Source: CAZAQV01 sp964487255
Lineage (GTDB): Bacteria; Myxococcota_A; Polyangia; Polyangiales; CAZAQV01
Length of the DNA stretch: 64,000 bases
Direction of reading: 5' to 3'
Assembly (NCBI GenBank): GCA_964487255.1
Contig: CAZAQV010000003.1
Location: forward strand, 248,001-312,000
The translations under genes were made by a program, and so were the position numbers. Shown one piece after another: positions 26,631 to 38,512 of the stretch. The first letter of the stretch is position 1. The number at the start of each line of letters is the position of its first letter. A model generated the notes under the pieces. That model was not told the origin of the DNA, ran no database searches, and saw nothing but the letters and a program-made list of their open reading frames with translations.

Positions 26631-27983
26631 CTAAAACAACAAGTCCACGGCTTGTTCGAGGGAGGTGGCGGCGAGGATCGTGTCTTTGCTCGCGCCGCAT
26701 TCACGCGCATCGCTGGTGGCCATTAGGACGCGCTCGAAACCGAGCTTGCGACTTTCGGTCACCCGAGCGTCCGCCCGAGAAACGGCCCGCAACTCACCGG
26801 CCAGACCGACCTCGCCGAAGGCCGCCAAGTTGGCCGGCAACGGGCGGTCTTTGAGACTGGAGATGATCGCAAGCGCCACCGCCAAGTCGCTTGCGCGCTC
26901 GGAGATGCGCATCCCCCCGGCGACGCTGACAAAGACGTCGCGGTCCGCAATGTGAAGACCTAGCTTACGTTCGATCACGGCGAGCAAGACCGCCACACGG
27001 TTGGTATCGACGCCACTGGCGACACGTCGAGATGCGCCGTACAGCGCCGGCGCAGTCAGCGCTTGGATCTCCACGAGCAGCGGTCGCGTCCCTTCACAGG
27101 TGGGTAACACGACCGAACCCGAAGCCTCGGGAGGCCGCTCCGCCAGAAATAGCCGGCTCGGATCCTCAACCGGCTCAAGGCCACTTTGGCGCATCTCAAA
27201 CACGCCCACCTCGCCCGTCGATCCGTAGCGGTTTTTCGAAGCGCGGACGAGCCGGAACTGTCGCGATGGATCGCCCTCGACGGTGAGCACGACATCGACC
27301 ATATGCTCGATCGTCTTGGGTCCGGCGATGACCCCCTCCTTGGTGACATGCCCCACCACGAACGTGGATATGGACTTCCGCTTCGCAAGCTCCATGAGCT
27401 GCGCCGTCACCTCTCGAAGTTGGCTGACCGTACCGGGCGCCGACTCAAGGGCCGTGCTGCGCATCGTCTGAATCGAATCGATGACAAGGACGTGCGGTTT
27501 CTCCGCCTCGACAGCGGCCATCGCGTCATCGAGTTCGGAGCTAGCCACGACGGCAACATCGGACACGCTTTCGCCGCCAACCCGGCGCGCGCGCATGGCG
27601 ACCTGGGTCGCAGACTCCTCGCCGGTCACGTACAGAACTTTACGCTCTTGTTCCGAAAGCGCGGCAAGCACTTGCATGAGCAAGGTCGACTTACCGATGC
27701 CCGGCTCGCCACCGAGCAGATAAAGACCGCCGTCGACCAAGCCGCCACCGAGCACGCGATCGAACTCAGCAATACCGATGGGGCGATGACTCGCCCGCTC
27801 TTCTCCGAGCTCGCCGACGCGCTGAATCGGAACGCTGGTTGCACCCCGCTTCTTGCTTCGGCCGGATTCGGAGCGCTCTTCAACCAGGCTGTTCCATGCC
27901 CCGCATCCTCCACACTTGCCCATCCAACGCGGAGCACTCGCTCCACACTCCTGACATACGAATATCGACTTACTCTTCGCCAT
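26631..27983 (-). CDS. radA: DNA repair protein RadA
   Basis: 450 residues. RadA is a RecA-like helicase that extends branch migration during recombination. The N-terminal zinc finger has Cys10, Cys13, Cys24 and Cys27. The Walker A GEPGIGKST is at 92-100, the RadA-specific KNRYG at 250-254 (Tyr where many have Phe), and the Lon-like C-terminal domain contains SVAGGMRISERASDLAVAL and FGEVGLAGELR. All key residues are present. It is the only gene of its transcript visible; a hairpin repeat lies before its start. Confidence 0.97.
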   Translation of the reverse strand: MAKSKSIFVCQECGASAPRWMGKCGGCGAWNSLVEERSESGRSKKRGATSVPIQRVGELGEERASHRPIGIAEFDRVLGGGLVDGGLYLLGGEPGIGKSTLLMQVLAALSEQERKVLYVTGEESATQVAMRARRVGGESVSDVAVVASSELDDAMAAVEAEKPHVLVIDSIQTMRSTALESAPGTVSQLREVTAQLMELAKRKSISTFVVGHVTKEGVIAGPKTIEHMVDVVLTVEGDPSRQFRLVRASKNRYGSTGEVGVFEMRQSGLEPVEDPSRLFLAERPPEASGSVVLPTCEGTRPLLVEIQALTAPALYGASRRVASGVDTNRVAVLLAVIERKLGLHIADRDVFVSVAGGMRISERASDLAVALAIISSLKDRPLPANLAAFGEVGLAGELRAVSRADARVTESRKLGFERVLMATSDARECGASKDTILAATSLEQAVDLLF

Positions 27984-28052
27984 GAAGCCCTTATCGGCCC
28001 GTCCGATCGAGAGTTTCGCGCTCGCAAGTCGGGGAAGTGTTCACGGGATGAT

Positions 28053-28132
28053 CGCGATGAGAGTGTGCAGCCCGAACAAAGCGATGCGGTATATCCGCAT
28101 CGATGTTTGTGAAGCGGAACCTCGAAGAGCCA
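28053..28132 (+). repeat. TANNW-loop hairpin repeat, copy between radA and the porin-like gene
   Basis: The core is CGATGCGG TATAT CCGCATCG (28082-28102). The four inner pairs differ completely from other copies yet stay complementary. The ends keep CGATGAG and CGAAGAGCC. Confidence 0.7.
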
Positions 28133-28138
28133 TAAAAC

Positions 28139-30049
28139 TCAGTACGCCACGCCGAGGATGAAGCGGAAAATCCAGGCGGTTTCGAGGTCCGGGTTGCCGG
28201 TGACGACTTCGGAACCGCTGTCGTCAGAGAGGTAACCCAGCCCCTGCATCGGGAAGAAGACGCCAGCTTGTGCTGAACCATAGAAGCCGTCCCAAATTTC
28301 AGGACCGTCTTCGCTGCGGTAGTAGAGCGCAGCGTTGATTTCGACACCAAGGTCCGGGTCGTTCCCCCAGGTTTGGAGCTCCGCCGTAGCGCGACTCCAG
28401 ATCAGATCGACCTCGAAGCCAAGCAGTTGGCCGAAGGGGTCACGAATGAAGTCGTAGCTGATGCCTGGTTTGAAGTAGTAGCCACCGGCCACGTGACCCA
28501 TGATGTTACGCCAGAAAATAAGGTCGACTCGGTAGTTGGGATGAAAACGGAAGGTCGAGATGGAGTCGTCCGGCGCTGCCCCGCGTGCATCGCGCTGGAA
28601 GTTCGGGTTTCCATCGGAGTCGTAACGACCCAGACCGTCAAGGTCTTGGTCGCCACTTGCAAAGCCAAAGTCGAAGTGAATGCCAAACTGGTCGTCCAGA
28701 ACGCGGTACTCACCCTCGAACGCCAGACCGAACTGCAATAGCCCGTAGGTGTCCGTGCTCAGTTCGGTTCCGCTAAGCGTATTGTCGACACTACCAAAGA
28801 CCATTGCGGCCTCCACCTCAAGGCGAAGGTTCTCGTACAAAAACTGCAGCCAGACGTCGGGAATAAACGCCTCTGCGCCGCGCCGAAACACCAAACGCTC
28901 AGTATCGTCGCTCGCATCTTCCACCGTGCTCAATAGCTGGTTGCGATAAAGGAAGAACGCTCCCGCGTTAAGCACAAAGTCTCCGCGATCGAGGCGTTCC
29001 TTTTGGACGTCTTCATCGTAGCGACGTGTCACTGCAAACATGTATTGATCCACGTCGTCGTCTTGATAAGCGTCGAGCGGTATCGAGTAGGGGTCGAGAC
29101 GATTGGACGCCACATACCCTTCGTTGGCGAAGTCGTAGGCTGCGATCACATGAACCAAATCGAAGGGATTGACGATGGCCATGATTCTGTCGACATCTGT
29201 CTGGTAGTCCGAGTCGATGCCTTCGCCACCATTGGCGAACATACCAAGACCCCAGTGCCAGCCCATGCGGCCAAAGCGGATTTGCCCGAGACCACGGTTG
29301 GTCACCTCGGCCCACGCGCGGCGCACGCGAATGGCGTCCTCGATGGAGTTTCGAGTGTCCGTACTAAAACTCAGGCTGTCTTCGCCGGCGATTCCGTCCG
29401 GCGTCGAGCCCAAGATGAAGTTGTCGAACACGTCGAACATGGCATGGACTCGCACCTCGTCGCTGACCGAGAGCACGGGCGCCAAGCGAAGCCGCATATT
29501 GGCGAAGCCGAGCGAACTTGAATCACACGCGGCAGGAGAGTCCGAACGGTCCAGCGAATCGCCACAGCCACCGATAGGGCCACTGCCATCGATGCGGTTC
29601 TCACCGGGGCGAAAACGATCAAAGGGATAATCTCGACCTTCGTCCTCGACCGGGCGGCGTCCTAGATAGAGAGTTTCCATCAGGTTTCCGCGGGTGCGGA
29701 AATAACCATGAAGCTTGAGAATAGTTTGCGGCGCAGTAAAGTCCTTGAGGCGGGGGGGCATCGCGTCGTCGAGATCGATATCGGCTTCCGTCGGATCTGC
29801 GTCGTCGTCGGCCACGTTCTCGTCGGGCTCGGTCTCGGCGATCGATGGAGGCGCAAGGGCGTCCATTTGAGGCGCGCGTAGCCCTCCCTCAAGGTCGTCT
29901 TCGCCCTCCGACTCCTCATCGGAAGTTTCCTCTGGATTTTCTTCCAAAGCGCCCGCGTCTGGGACACCAGCATCCTGGGCGAAAGCAAGCTGAACGCCGA
30001 GAAAAGCATAGGCGGCCAAAAGGGCGGCTGCGATTTGAGTGAAGCGCAT
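28139..30049 (-). CDS. outer membrane beta-barrel protein, resembling the TIGR04551 myxobacterial family
   Basis: 636 residues from the ATG at 30047-30049 (GGAGAG ribosome site just upstream). Signal peptide MRFTQIAAALLAAYAFLGVQLAFAQ. An acidic low-complexity stretch follows (residues about 32-110). The rest is porin-like, with alternating hydrophobic strands and turns: LKLHGYFRTRGNLMETLYLG, LGFANMRLRLAPVLSVSDEVRVHAMFD (split strands), VRRAWAEVTNRGLGQIRFGRM, ending WIFRFILGVAY. The pattern and conserved GRMGWHWGLGMFANGG segment match what I remember of TIGR04551 proteins. Function is unknown; likely an outer membrane channel or alginate-export-type porin. It is divergent from the RNase J gene, leaving 70 bp for two promoters. 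Confidence 0.65.
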   Translation of the reverse strand: MRFTQIAAALLAAYAFLGVQLAFAQDAGVPDAGALEENPEETSDEESEGEDDLEGGLRAPQMDALAPPSIAETEPDENVADDDADPTEADIDLDDAMPPRLKDFTAPQTILKLHGYFRTRGNLMETLYLGRRPVEDEGRDYPFDRFRPGENRIDGSGPIGGCGDSLDRSDSPAACDSSSLGFANMRLRLAPVLSVSDEVRVHAMFDVFDNFILGSTPDGIAGEDSLSFSTDTRNSIEDAIRVRRAWAEVTNRGLGQIRFGRMGWHWGLGMFANGGEGIDSDYQTDVDRIMAIVNPFDLVHVIAAYDFANEGYVASNRLDPYSIPLDAYQDDDVDQYMFAVTRRYDEDVQKERLDRGDFVLNAGAFFLYRNQLLSTVEDASDDTERLVFRRGAEAFIPDVWLQFLYENLRLEVEAAMVFGSVDNTLSGTELSTDTYGLLQFGLAFEGEYRVLDDQFGIHFDFGFASGDQDLDGLGRYDSDGNPNFQRDARGAAPDDSISTFRFHPNYRVDLIFWRNIMGHVAGGYYFKPGISYDFIRDPFGQLLGFEVDLIWSRATAELQTWGNDPDLGVEINAALYYRSEDGPEIWDGFYGSAQAGVFFPMQGLGYLSDDSGSEVVTGNPDLETAWIFRFILGVAY

Positions 30050-30119
30050 TCGGTCTCTCCAAAAGCCTCGAAAATCGTTTAGTTTTCGAGCAACCGGGGC
30101 GTAGCACGGGCCTTCGGGG

Positions 30120-31751
30120 ATGGTCAACGGTCTGCTATCGATTGCCCGATTCGTTTTGTTAGACTCGGTCGTGGCTACACGATTGTTTGCGCTCGGGGGA
30201 CTCGGCAGGATCGGGATGAACTGTCTGGCTCTTGAGAGCGAAGGAAAGTGGCTGCTGGTTGACTGCGGAATGCGGATGGGTCCGTCGGAACTCGGAGTCG
30301 GCGTCATCGAACCCGATCTGGACTGGCTACTCGAACAGAGCGGCGACTTGCTCGGCGTCGTACTAACGCACGGGCACGAAGATCACCTGGGCGCGCTTCC
30401 CCGTTTGCTGCAAGCTCGCTCCGTGCCCGTGTGGGCGCCGCCATACGCCCTGGCCTATCTGCGTGCCAAGCTGGCAAGCGATCCCATCGAGGCCGAGGCG
30501 AATCTGCACGAACTGAGCGTGGGCGGTGAACTCCAGCTCGGGCCGTATCGAGTCCGTAGCATTCGTGTGACGCACTCGACCGCAGACGCGACAAGCCTGC
30601 TGATCGAAACGCCCGATGGCCGCCTGCTTCATACCGGAGACTTCAAGCTCGACCCAAGCCCCGTCGACGGCATGCACTACGACAAGCAAGCGTTCGAGCG
30701 TCTCGGCGACGAAGGGCTCGACCTTCTTTTGAGCGACTCGACAAATGCGATGACCCGAGGTCACTCGACGAGCGAGCACGACTTGTACGCCCCCCTCCTC
30801 GACATCGTTAATCGCGCACAAGGCCGCGTCGTGGTTTCCGTCTTCGCCTCCAACACGCATCGACTCGCCACTCTCTTCGATGTTGCTGAGCGAAGTCGGC
30901 GACGCGTTTGTTTGCTCGGCCGTTCGGTTGGTCGTCACGTTGAAACGGCGCAGCAAACCGGCCACCTCCCAAAAGTGCAGCGCATGCTGGTGCGCCCACA
31001 AGAGGCGCAGCAACTCGCGCGAAACCAGATTCTGTATATTGCGACAGGCAGCCAAGGCGAGGGAAACGCCGCGTTGGCTCGCATCTTCCGCAAAGAGCAC
31101 CAGGTCGAACTCGGCGCCGGAGATACCCTGATACTTTCTGCCCGCGTCATCCCAGGTAATGAGAAGAAGGTCTATCGGATGCTCAATGGCTTCGCAGAAC
31201 GTGGCATCGAGATCCACTTCCCACCGTTTACCCAGAACATCCATGCCAGCGGACACGCGTATCGCGATGAGCTGCGCTGGATGCTTCGCACCACTCGCCC
31301 CAAACACTTCGTTCCGATTCACGGAACCCGGCTGCACCTCGAAGCCCATGCTCAGCTCGCACACGAAGAAGGGATCAGCCGAACGCACATCCTCTCCAAT
31401 GGAGAGTCGCTCGTGCTCAAGTCTGGCAACCTTGCGCGAGGCGAGGACTTTTTGTGGGACGAAGTCTTTCGCAACTCCGTGGGTGAGACGCTCGATCGAG
31501 AGACGATGCGCGAGCGGAATCACATCGCGCGAAACGGCGTATGCTTCGTTCACGGACGACCCACCGATCTGCGCGTGGAAGACGTCGGCACCGGCGCAAC
31601 CGACGAGCAGCTGGACGAACTCGAGGACCAACTCGCCGCACTTCACCTGGGCGAGCTCGCCGAAGAGCACATCCTTCGCTGCGTGCGCCGATTCTACCGA
31701 TCTGAACTGGGCACTCGGCCCGAAGTTCGCGTCGCGGTGCTCTTTTCCTAG
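30120..31751 (+). CDS. rnj: ribonuclease J family exo/endonuclease
   Basis: 543 residues. RNase J degrades and matures RNA 5' to 3' and has a metallo-beta-lactamase/beta-CASP fold. FALGGLGRIGMN begins the family, then the zinc motif HGHEDH at 84-89, LHTGDFKLDP, DSTNAM, the beta-CASP segments ATGSQGEGNAALARI and LSARVIPGNEKKVYRML, and HASGHAYRDELRWML, followed by PIHGTRLHLEAHAQLA. A GTG at 30171 (VATRLFALGG) aligns better with other RNase J starts, so the first 17 residues may not be translated. The last 100 residues form the C-terminal domain. It is transcribed with the lipoprotein gene behind it. Confidence 0.93.
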   Translation: MVNGLLSIARFVLLDSVVATRLFALGGLGRIGMNCLALESEGKWLLVDCGMRMGPSELGVGVIEPDLDWLLEQSGDLLGVVLTHGHEDHLGALPRLLQARSVPVWAPPYALAYLRAKLASDPIEAEANLHELSVGGELQLGPYRVRSIRVTHSTADATSLLIETPDGRLLHTGDFKLDPSPVDGMHYDKQAFERLGDEGLDLLLSDSTNAMTRGHSTSEHDLYAPLLDIVNRAQGRVVVSVFASNTHRLATLFDVAERSRRRVCLLGRSVGRHVETAQQTGHLPKVQRMLVRPQEAQQLARNQILYIATGSQGEGNAALARIFRKEHQVELGAGDTLILSARVIPGNEKKVYRMLNGFAERGIEIHFPPFTQNIHASGHAYRDELRWMLRTTRPKHFVPIHGTRLHLEAHAQLAHEEGISRTHILSNGESLVLKSGNLARGEDFLWDEVFRNSVGETLDRETMRERNHIARNGVCFVHGRPTDLRVEDVGTGATDEQLDELEDQLAALHLGELAEEHILRCVRRFYRSELGTRPEVRVAVLFS

Positions 31752-31775
31752 GCCAACCGTGCTACAAACGCCCCC

Positions 31776-33146
31776 ATGGCGCGGACTCCGATCATGTTCA
31801 AGGTCAGCCTAGCGGCCTTTTTGCTAGGCGCGTGCGGCGGTTCAGGACAGGCCGAGACCGAGCACTCCGAGCACAGCGACATCGCAGCAAGCACCGAAGC
31901 GACCGACCCGAACTCTGACATCAAACCTCCGCAGAAGGTCGACCCGCAGTGGAGCTCGGCCGATGCGCAGGTCATCAGTCGTGGACCCACCCCGCAAGAG
32001 CGGCTCGTGCTCAACTCGCTCATCGTCAAGACCGAGACGGTTCGTGGCTTGCGGTTCAAGTATCCTGTGCCGATCGCCATTCAAAACCGCGCTGCGATCG
32101 AATTGTTCGTGACGGAGAAACTCGCCGAAGAGGACATCGCAACGGACAAGCTCGTGTATACGGCACTGGGCCTGATTCCACCCGACATGGACGTCAAACA
32201 ACTCATGGTCGACGTGATGGGTGAGCAGATCATCGGCTACTATGACCCAGACGATGACCGCTTCGTGATTCGAGACGACGTGATGGCGAAGCTCGGTGCA
32301 GGACACGCGACGGGAGAAAGCGAGAGCGTCATCGTGCACGAGCTCGTTCATGCGCTCCAAGGGCAGCACTTGGGCTTGCGCGAGCAATTCGAAAAGGACC
32401 GCGATACCGACTCCGCCCTCGCCTACCAGTCCATTGTCGAAGGCGACGCCACGCTCGCGATGATTGCTTTTTTGGCAAGCGCGTCGAACATGCCACTGCG
32501 GCTGATGCTGGGACGACTCGACGCGATGGTGGCGATGGCCAAGGCCGCACAAGGCGCCAACGAAGAACTCGACAAGGCACCGCCCATCGTTCGCGTCACC
32601 CTCGTAGCACCCTACTTCGAGGGGCTGCGCTTTGTGGGCACCCACTACCGTGACGGCTCATGGGACTCGGTCAACCGCACGTTCGAGATTCGCCCTCCAA
32701 GTATGGAGCAAGTGTTGCATGTGGAGAAATACGGCATCGATCCGCCGGTGAAGGTGAAGCTCGAACCCGTCAAGACCCTGATCGACGCGGGATACAAACT
32801 CGCGAAAGAAGACACCCTCGGTGAGCTTGAGATGTCGGTGTATTTGGGCCTGCCCGGTGCGAAGCCCAACCTGGGCGCCGCTGCCGGCTGGGGAGGCGAT
32901 CGACTCCATGTTTATCAACACCCTTCGGACGCGCACGCCGCCGTGGTCGTCTGGCTGACGCGCTGGGACAGCAAAAAGGATGCAGACGAGGCTGCGCGTG
33001 CAGCCCTGCCAGGCGGCGGACGCGTTGCGCAGCGCGGAAAAGACGTGCTCTTTGTGCGCAATGCGGACCTCGGACTTGCTGAACAAATTCGGAAAGAAGT
33101 GAGCCGCGCATCGCAGGTTTCTTTCCCTTCATTCGTGAATCCTTAG
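31776..33146 (+). CDS. lipoprotein with HExxH zinc-metallopeptidase signature
   Basis: 456 residues. The lipobox LLGAC puts the lipidated Cys at 20. The mature N-terminus is acidic and disordered to about residue 60. HELVHALQGQH (HExxH at 188-192) is followed 30 residues later by VEGDA with Glu222, the spacing and context of a gluzincin-type third ligand, and preceded by IIGYYDPDDDRFVI. Those features suggest a metal-dependent peptidase or a non-peptidase relative. Similar lipoproteins occur in myxobacteria; no substrate is known. It lies 24 bp after RNase J and upstream of tig. Confidence 0.7.
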   Translation: MARTPIMFKVSLAAFLLGACGGSGQAETEHSEHSDIAASTEATDPNSDIKPPQKVDPQWSSADAQVISRGPTPQERLVLNSLIVKTETVRGLRFKYPVPIAIQNRAAIELFVTEKLAEEDIATDKLVYTALGLIPPDMDVKQLMVDVMGEQIIGYYDPDDDRFVIRDDVMAKLGAGHATGESESVIVHELVHALQGQHLGLREQFEKDRDTDSALAYQSIVEGDATLAMIAFLASASNMPLRLMLGRLDAMVAMAKAAQGANEELDKAPPIVRVTLVAPYFEGLRFVGTHYRDGSWDSVNRTFEIRPPSMEQVLHVEKYGIDPPVKVKLEPVKTLIDAGYKLAKEDTLGELEMSVYLGLPGAKPNLGAAAGWGGDRLHVYQHPSDAHAAVVVWLTRWDSKKDADEAARAALPGGGRVAQRGKDVLFVRNADLGLAEQIRKEVSRASQVSFPSFVNP

Positions 33147-33202
33147 CTTTTTCTTCGCCCTTCCTTAGCCAACAAGGCCTCTTGTGCTATTCCCCGCGGC
33201 CT

Positions 33203-34570
33203 ATGACTCCTCACGTTCACGGCCCCGACTGCGATCACGATCACGATCACTCCCACACGCCGCCCGACTTCGACGTCGAATCCACGCTGAAAATGGACTC
33301 CAGTGTCCAAGGTCAGCTCGATGTGGCTGTGCCGTGGAAGCGCGTGCAGCAAGAGCTTCAGAAAAGCTACCAAGAGGTCTCCAAGCACGCGCGCATTCGC
33401 GGCTTTCGACCCGGCAAGGCCCCCATGAATGTGGTCAAGCAGATGTATGGCAAGCGCGTACGAAGTGAAGTGACTTCGCACCTTGTCGAACTCGGCTTGC
33501 TGATGGCGCTCCAAAAGCACGAACTCGACATCGTCGCGCAACCGGAAGTGACCCCCGAGGCGATCAAAAGCGGCGAGCCACTACGTTTTAAGGCCGACGT
33601 CGAGATGCGGCCGAAGATCGACAAAGTCGAAACCAAGGATTTCAATGTCGACAAGCCCGTGTACGAGGTCACAAACGAAGACGTCGACCACGAGCTCGAA
33701 GCCCTGCGCCTGCAGAACGCCGACGTACGCACACCGGAGCCCATGCGCCCCTCGAAGAAACACGACATTCTCACCATCGACTATACGGTCACGGCGGATG
33801 GCGAGAAGAAGGAAGAGTTGTCTGCGGAGGGTCGCGAAGTGAGCCTCGGTACCGACGACCTTGCCGAGGAGTTCGAGACCGGGCTTCTCGGTCTTCAACC
33901 GGGCGACTCGAAGTCGATTGAGATGCAACCTGACGAAGAGCACCCAAACGAAGAGCTTCGCGGTAAGAAAACGGTCTTCGAGGTAACGGTCAAAGCGCTC
34001 AAAGAGCGCCTGCTGCCAGAGCTCGATGACGATTTTGCAAAAGACGTGGGTGATTACGAAACACTTCTCGAGCTGCGGATGAAAACACGCGAGCGACTTG
34101 AGAAGCTCTTCAGCGACCAGAGCGAAGCGGCGCTTAAGCGCGCCCTGATCGACAAGCTGATCGAACTCAATCCCATTGAGGTTCCACCGAGCCTGGTGGC
34201 GAGAGAGCAGCAACAGTCGCTCTACCAGATGGCGAGCTACGCCTACATGAGCCAGCAGCCCTTCGACGCCGAGAGCGCACAGGAAGCCGCAAAGGAGTCG
34301 GGCGAACGGCGTGTTCGCGCAGCGCTCCTACTCGGTGCCCTAGCCCGGCAGGAGAAGATCTCCTTCGAGCCCGCGGATCTTGAGGCCAAGTATACAGAGA
34401 TCGCGGAGGCGACCGGCAAGCACGTGGCCAAGGTGAAGGCGGAGTATGCCGACCGCAGAGATGCGATTGAAAACGAGGTCCTTGAGGAGAAATTGATGGG
34501 GCACCTTCGCTCGATTGCAGTGATATCGGAGCGATCCATCAAGGACGAAGAAACGAAAGAGAGCGCCTAG
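33203..34570 (+). CDS. tig: trigger factor (ribosome-bound chaperone, peptidyl-prolyl isomerase) with His-rich N-terminal tail
   Basis: 455 residues from ATG 33203 (an upstream in-frame start at 33182 lacks support). The ribosome-binding domain holds the signature GFRPGKAPMNVVKQMYGKRV. A PPIase domain (about 150-245, DILTIDYTVTADGEKK onward) and a long helical C-terminal domain follow. Before the family start there is a 25-residue extension, MTPHVHGPDCDHDHDHSH and on, carrying six His and one Cys. That looks like a metal-binding tail, not usual for trigger factor. It is followed by clpX and lon; clpP, normally between tig and clpX, is missing. Confidence 0.95.
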   Translation: MTPHVHGPDCDHDHDHSHTPPDFDVESTLKMDSSVQGQLDVAVPWKRVQQELQKSYQEVSKHARIRGFRPGKAPMNVVKQMYGKRVRSEVTSHLVELGLLMALQKHELDIVAQPEVTPEAIKSGEPLRFKADVEMRPKIDKVETKDFNVDKPVYEVTNEDVDHELEALRLQNADVRTPEPMRPSKKHDILTIDYTVTADGEKKEELSAEGREVSLGTDDLAEEFETGLLGLQPGDSKSIEMQPDEEHPNEELRGKKTVFEVTVKALKERLLPELDDDFAKDVGDYETLLELRMKTRERLEKLFSDQSEAALKRALIDKLIELNPIEVPPSLVAREQQQSLYQMASYAYMSQQPFDAESAQEAAKESGERRVRAALLLGALARQEKISFEPADLEAKYTEIAEATGKHVAKVKAEYADRRDAIENEVLEEKLMGHLRSIAVISERSIKDEETKESA

Positions 34571-34632
34571 GAACAAAGAATCCTAGGTATTCAAATGAAG
34601 TTGCCGGGCTGAGTTCCGGGCGTTACCATCTC

Positions 34633-34651
34633 GGGAGGTAGGCGGACTTTG
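34633..34651 (+). promoter_or_regulatory. ribosome binding site defining a TTG start for clpX
   Basis: GGGAGG (34633-34638) stands 10 nt before TTG at 34649. The protein encoded from this TTG begins with the normal ClpX N-terminus, and no ATG is available upstream in frame. Confidence 0.8.
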
Positions 34652-35929
34652 ACAGATCGAAAATCAGAAGAGGGAAACGTCAATCTTAAGTGCTCGTTCT
34701 GTGGCAAATCACAGCGCGAGGTTAAGAAGCTTATCGCTGGGCCGACGGTCTACATTTGCGACGAGTGCATTGGCCTTTGCAACGACATCATCGCCGAGGA
34801 AGTCGACCGCGAAGAGTCGGAGACGGGCAATGCGCCACTGCCGACGCCCATGGAAATCAAAGAAATCCTCGATCAGTATGTGATCGGTCAGCACCAGGCC
34901 AAAAAGACTCTCTCCGTCGCTGTTCACAACCACTACAAGCGCATCGAAACAAAGGTCGGCTCCGACGACGTCGAACTTCAAAAGTCGAACATCCTTCTGC
35001 TCGGACCGACGGGCTCAGGTAAGACCCTACTCGCGCAGACGCTCGCAAGGATTCTAAACGTCCCGTTTGCGATCGCCGATGCCACCACCCTCACCGAGGC
35101 CGGTTACGTCGGCGAAGACGTCGAGAACATCATCGTGCAGCTTTTGCAAAACGCCGACCACGACATCGAGCGCGCGCAGCGTGGCATCGTCTACATCGAC
35201 GAAATCGACAAGGTGGCGCGCAAGGGTGACAACCCGTCCATCACCCGAGACGTCAGTGGCGAAGGCGTGCAACAGGCACTGCTCAAGATCATCGAAGGCA
35301 CGATGGCGAACGTACCTCCCAAAGGCGGACGCAAACACCCACAACAAGAGTTCGTGCAGATCGACACCGCCAACATTCTCTTCATCTGCGGCGGCGCTTT
35401 CGTCGGCTTGGATGAAATCATCCAGCGTCGTGTGGGCGAAAAAACACTGGGTTTCGGCGCCGACTTACAGAGCAAGAAGGACAAACGTTTGGGTGAAGTG
35501 CTCATGCAGGTCCAGCCTGAAGACTTGCTCAAAGCCGGGCTTATCCCAGAGTTCATCGGTCGCTTGCCCGTCGTCGCCACGCTTCACGAGCTCGACGAGG
35601 ACGCACTCATCGACATTCTGACTCAACCTCGAAATGCGCTGGTCAAGCAGTTCCGCAAGCTCTTCGAGATGGACGGCGTAGAGCTCCGTTTCACCGACGG
35701 CGCGCTGCGCGCCATTGCGCACGAGGGCATCGAACGGCAAACAGGTGCTCGCGGGCTTCGGGCCATCTTGGAGCGCGCGATGCTTGAGACGATGTACGAC
35801 ATTCCTTCGCGCGATGGCGTTAAAGAGGTTGTCGTGAGCGAAGACGTCATCTTGCGCGGCGAGCAGCCCTTGGTCGTCTACGAAACCGAAAAAGAATCCA
35901 AGGGTTCGCCCAAAGCCGGAATGGCCTAG
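34649..35929 (+). CDS. clpX: ATP-dependent Clp protease ATP-binding subunit ClpX
   Basis: 426 residues, TTG start. ClpX unfolds tagged proteins and threads them into ClpP. The zinc-binding domain has Cys15, Cys18, Cys37 and Cys40. The Walker A GPTGSGKT is at 119-126, with Walker B IVYIDEIDK. The pore loop GYVGEDVE and sensor residues are normal. The ClpP-docking tripeptide LGF occurs in GEKTLGFGAD, so this ClpX should still bind a ClpP although none is encoded beside it. Lon starts 20 bp downstream. Confidence 0.97.
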   Translation: MTDRKSEEGNVNLKCSFCGKSQREVKKLIAGPTVYICDECIGLCNDIIAEEVDREESETGNAPLPTPMEIKEILDQYVIGQHQAKKTLSVAVHNHYKRIETKVGSDDVELQKSNILLLGPTGSGKTLLAQTLARILNVPFAIADATTLTEAGYVGEDVENIIVQLLQNADHDIERAQRGIVYIDEIDKVARKGDNPSITRDVSGEGVQQALLKIIEGTMANVPPKGGRKHPQQEFVQIDTANILFICGGAFVGLDEIIQRRVGEKTLGFGADLQSKKDKRLGEVLMQVQPEDLLKAGLIPEFIGRLPVVATLHELDEDALIDILTQPRNALVKQFRKLFEMDGVELRFTDGALRAIAHEGIERQTGARGLRAILERAMLETMYDIPSRDGVKEVVVSEDVILRGEQPLVVYETEKESKGSPKAGMA

Positions 35930-35949
35930 CGGGTCCAAACCAAAAGACT

Positions 35950-38436
<2,487 letters not shown>

Positions 38437-38512
38437 CAATGACTGAATACAGCCTCCGGGCGTTGCGTCGAACCAAGACGATGTCTAGGATCGACCGCAA
38501 CTGGAGGTAGAC

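Noticed and set aside
34566..34587. Hairpin CCTAGGA/TCCTAGG after tig as a terminator
   Set aside because: A 7-bp stem with an 8-nt loop but no T-run, and clpX continues on the same strand. A weak attenuator cannot be excluded.
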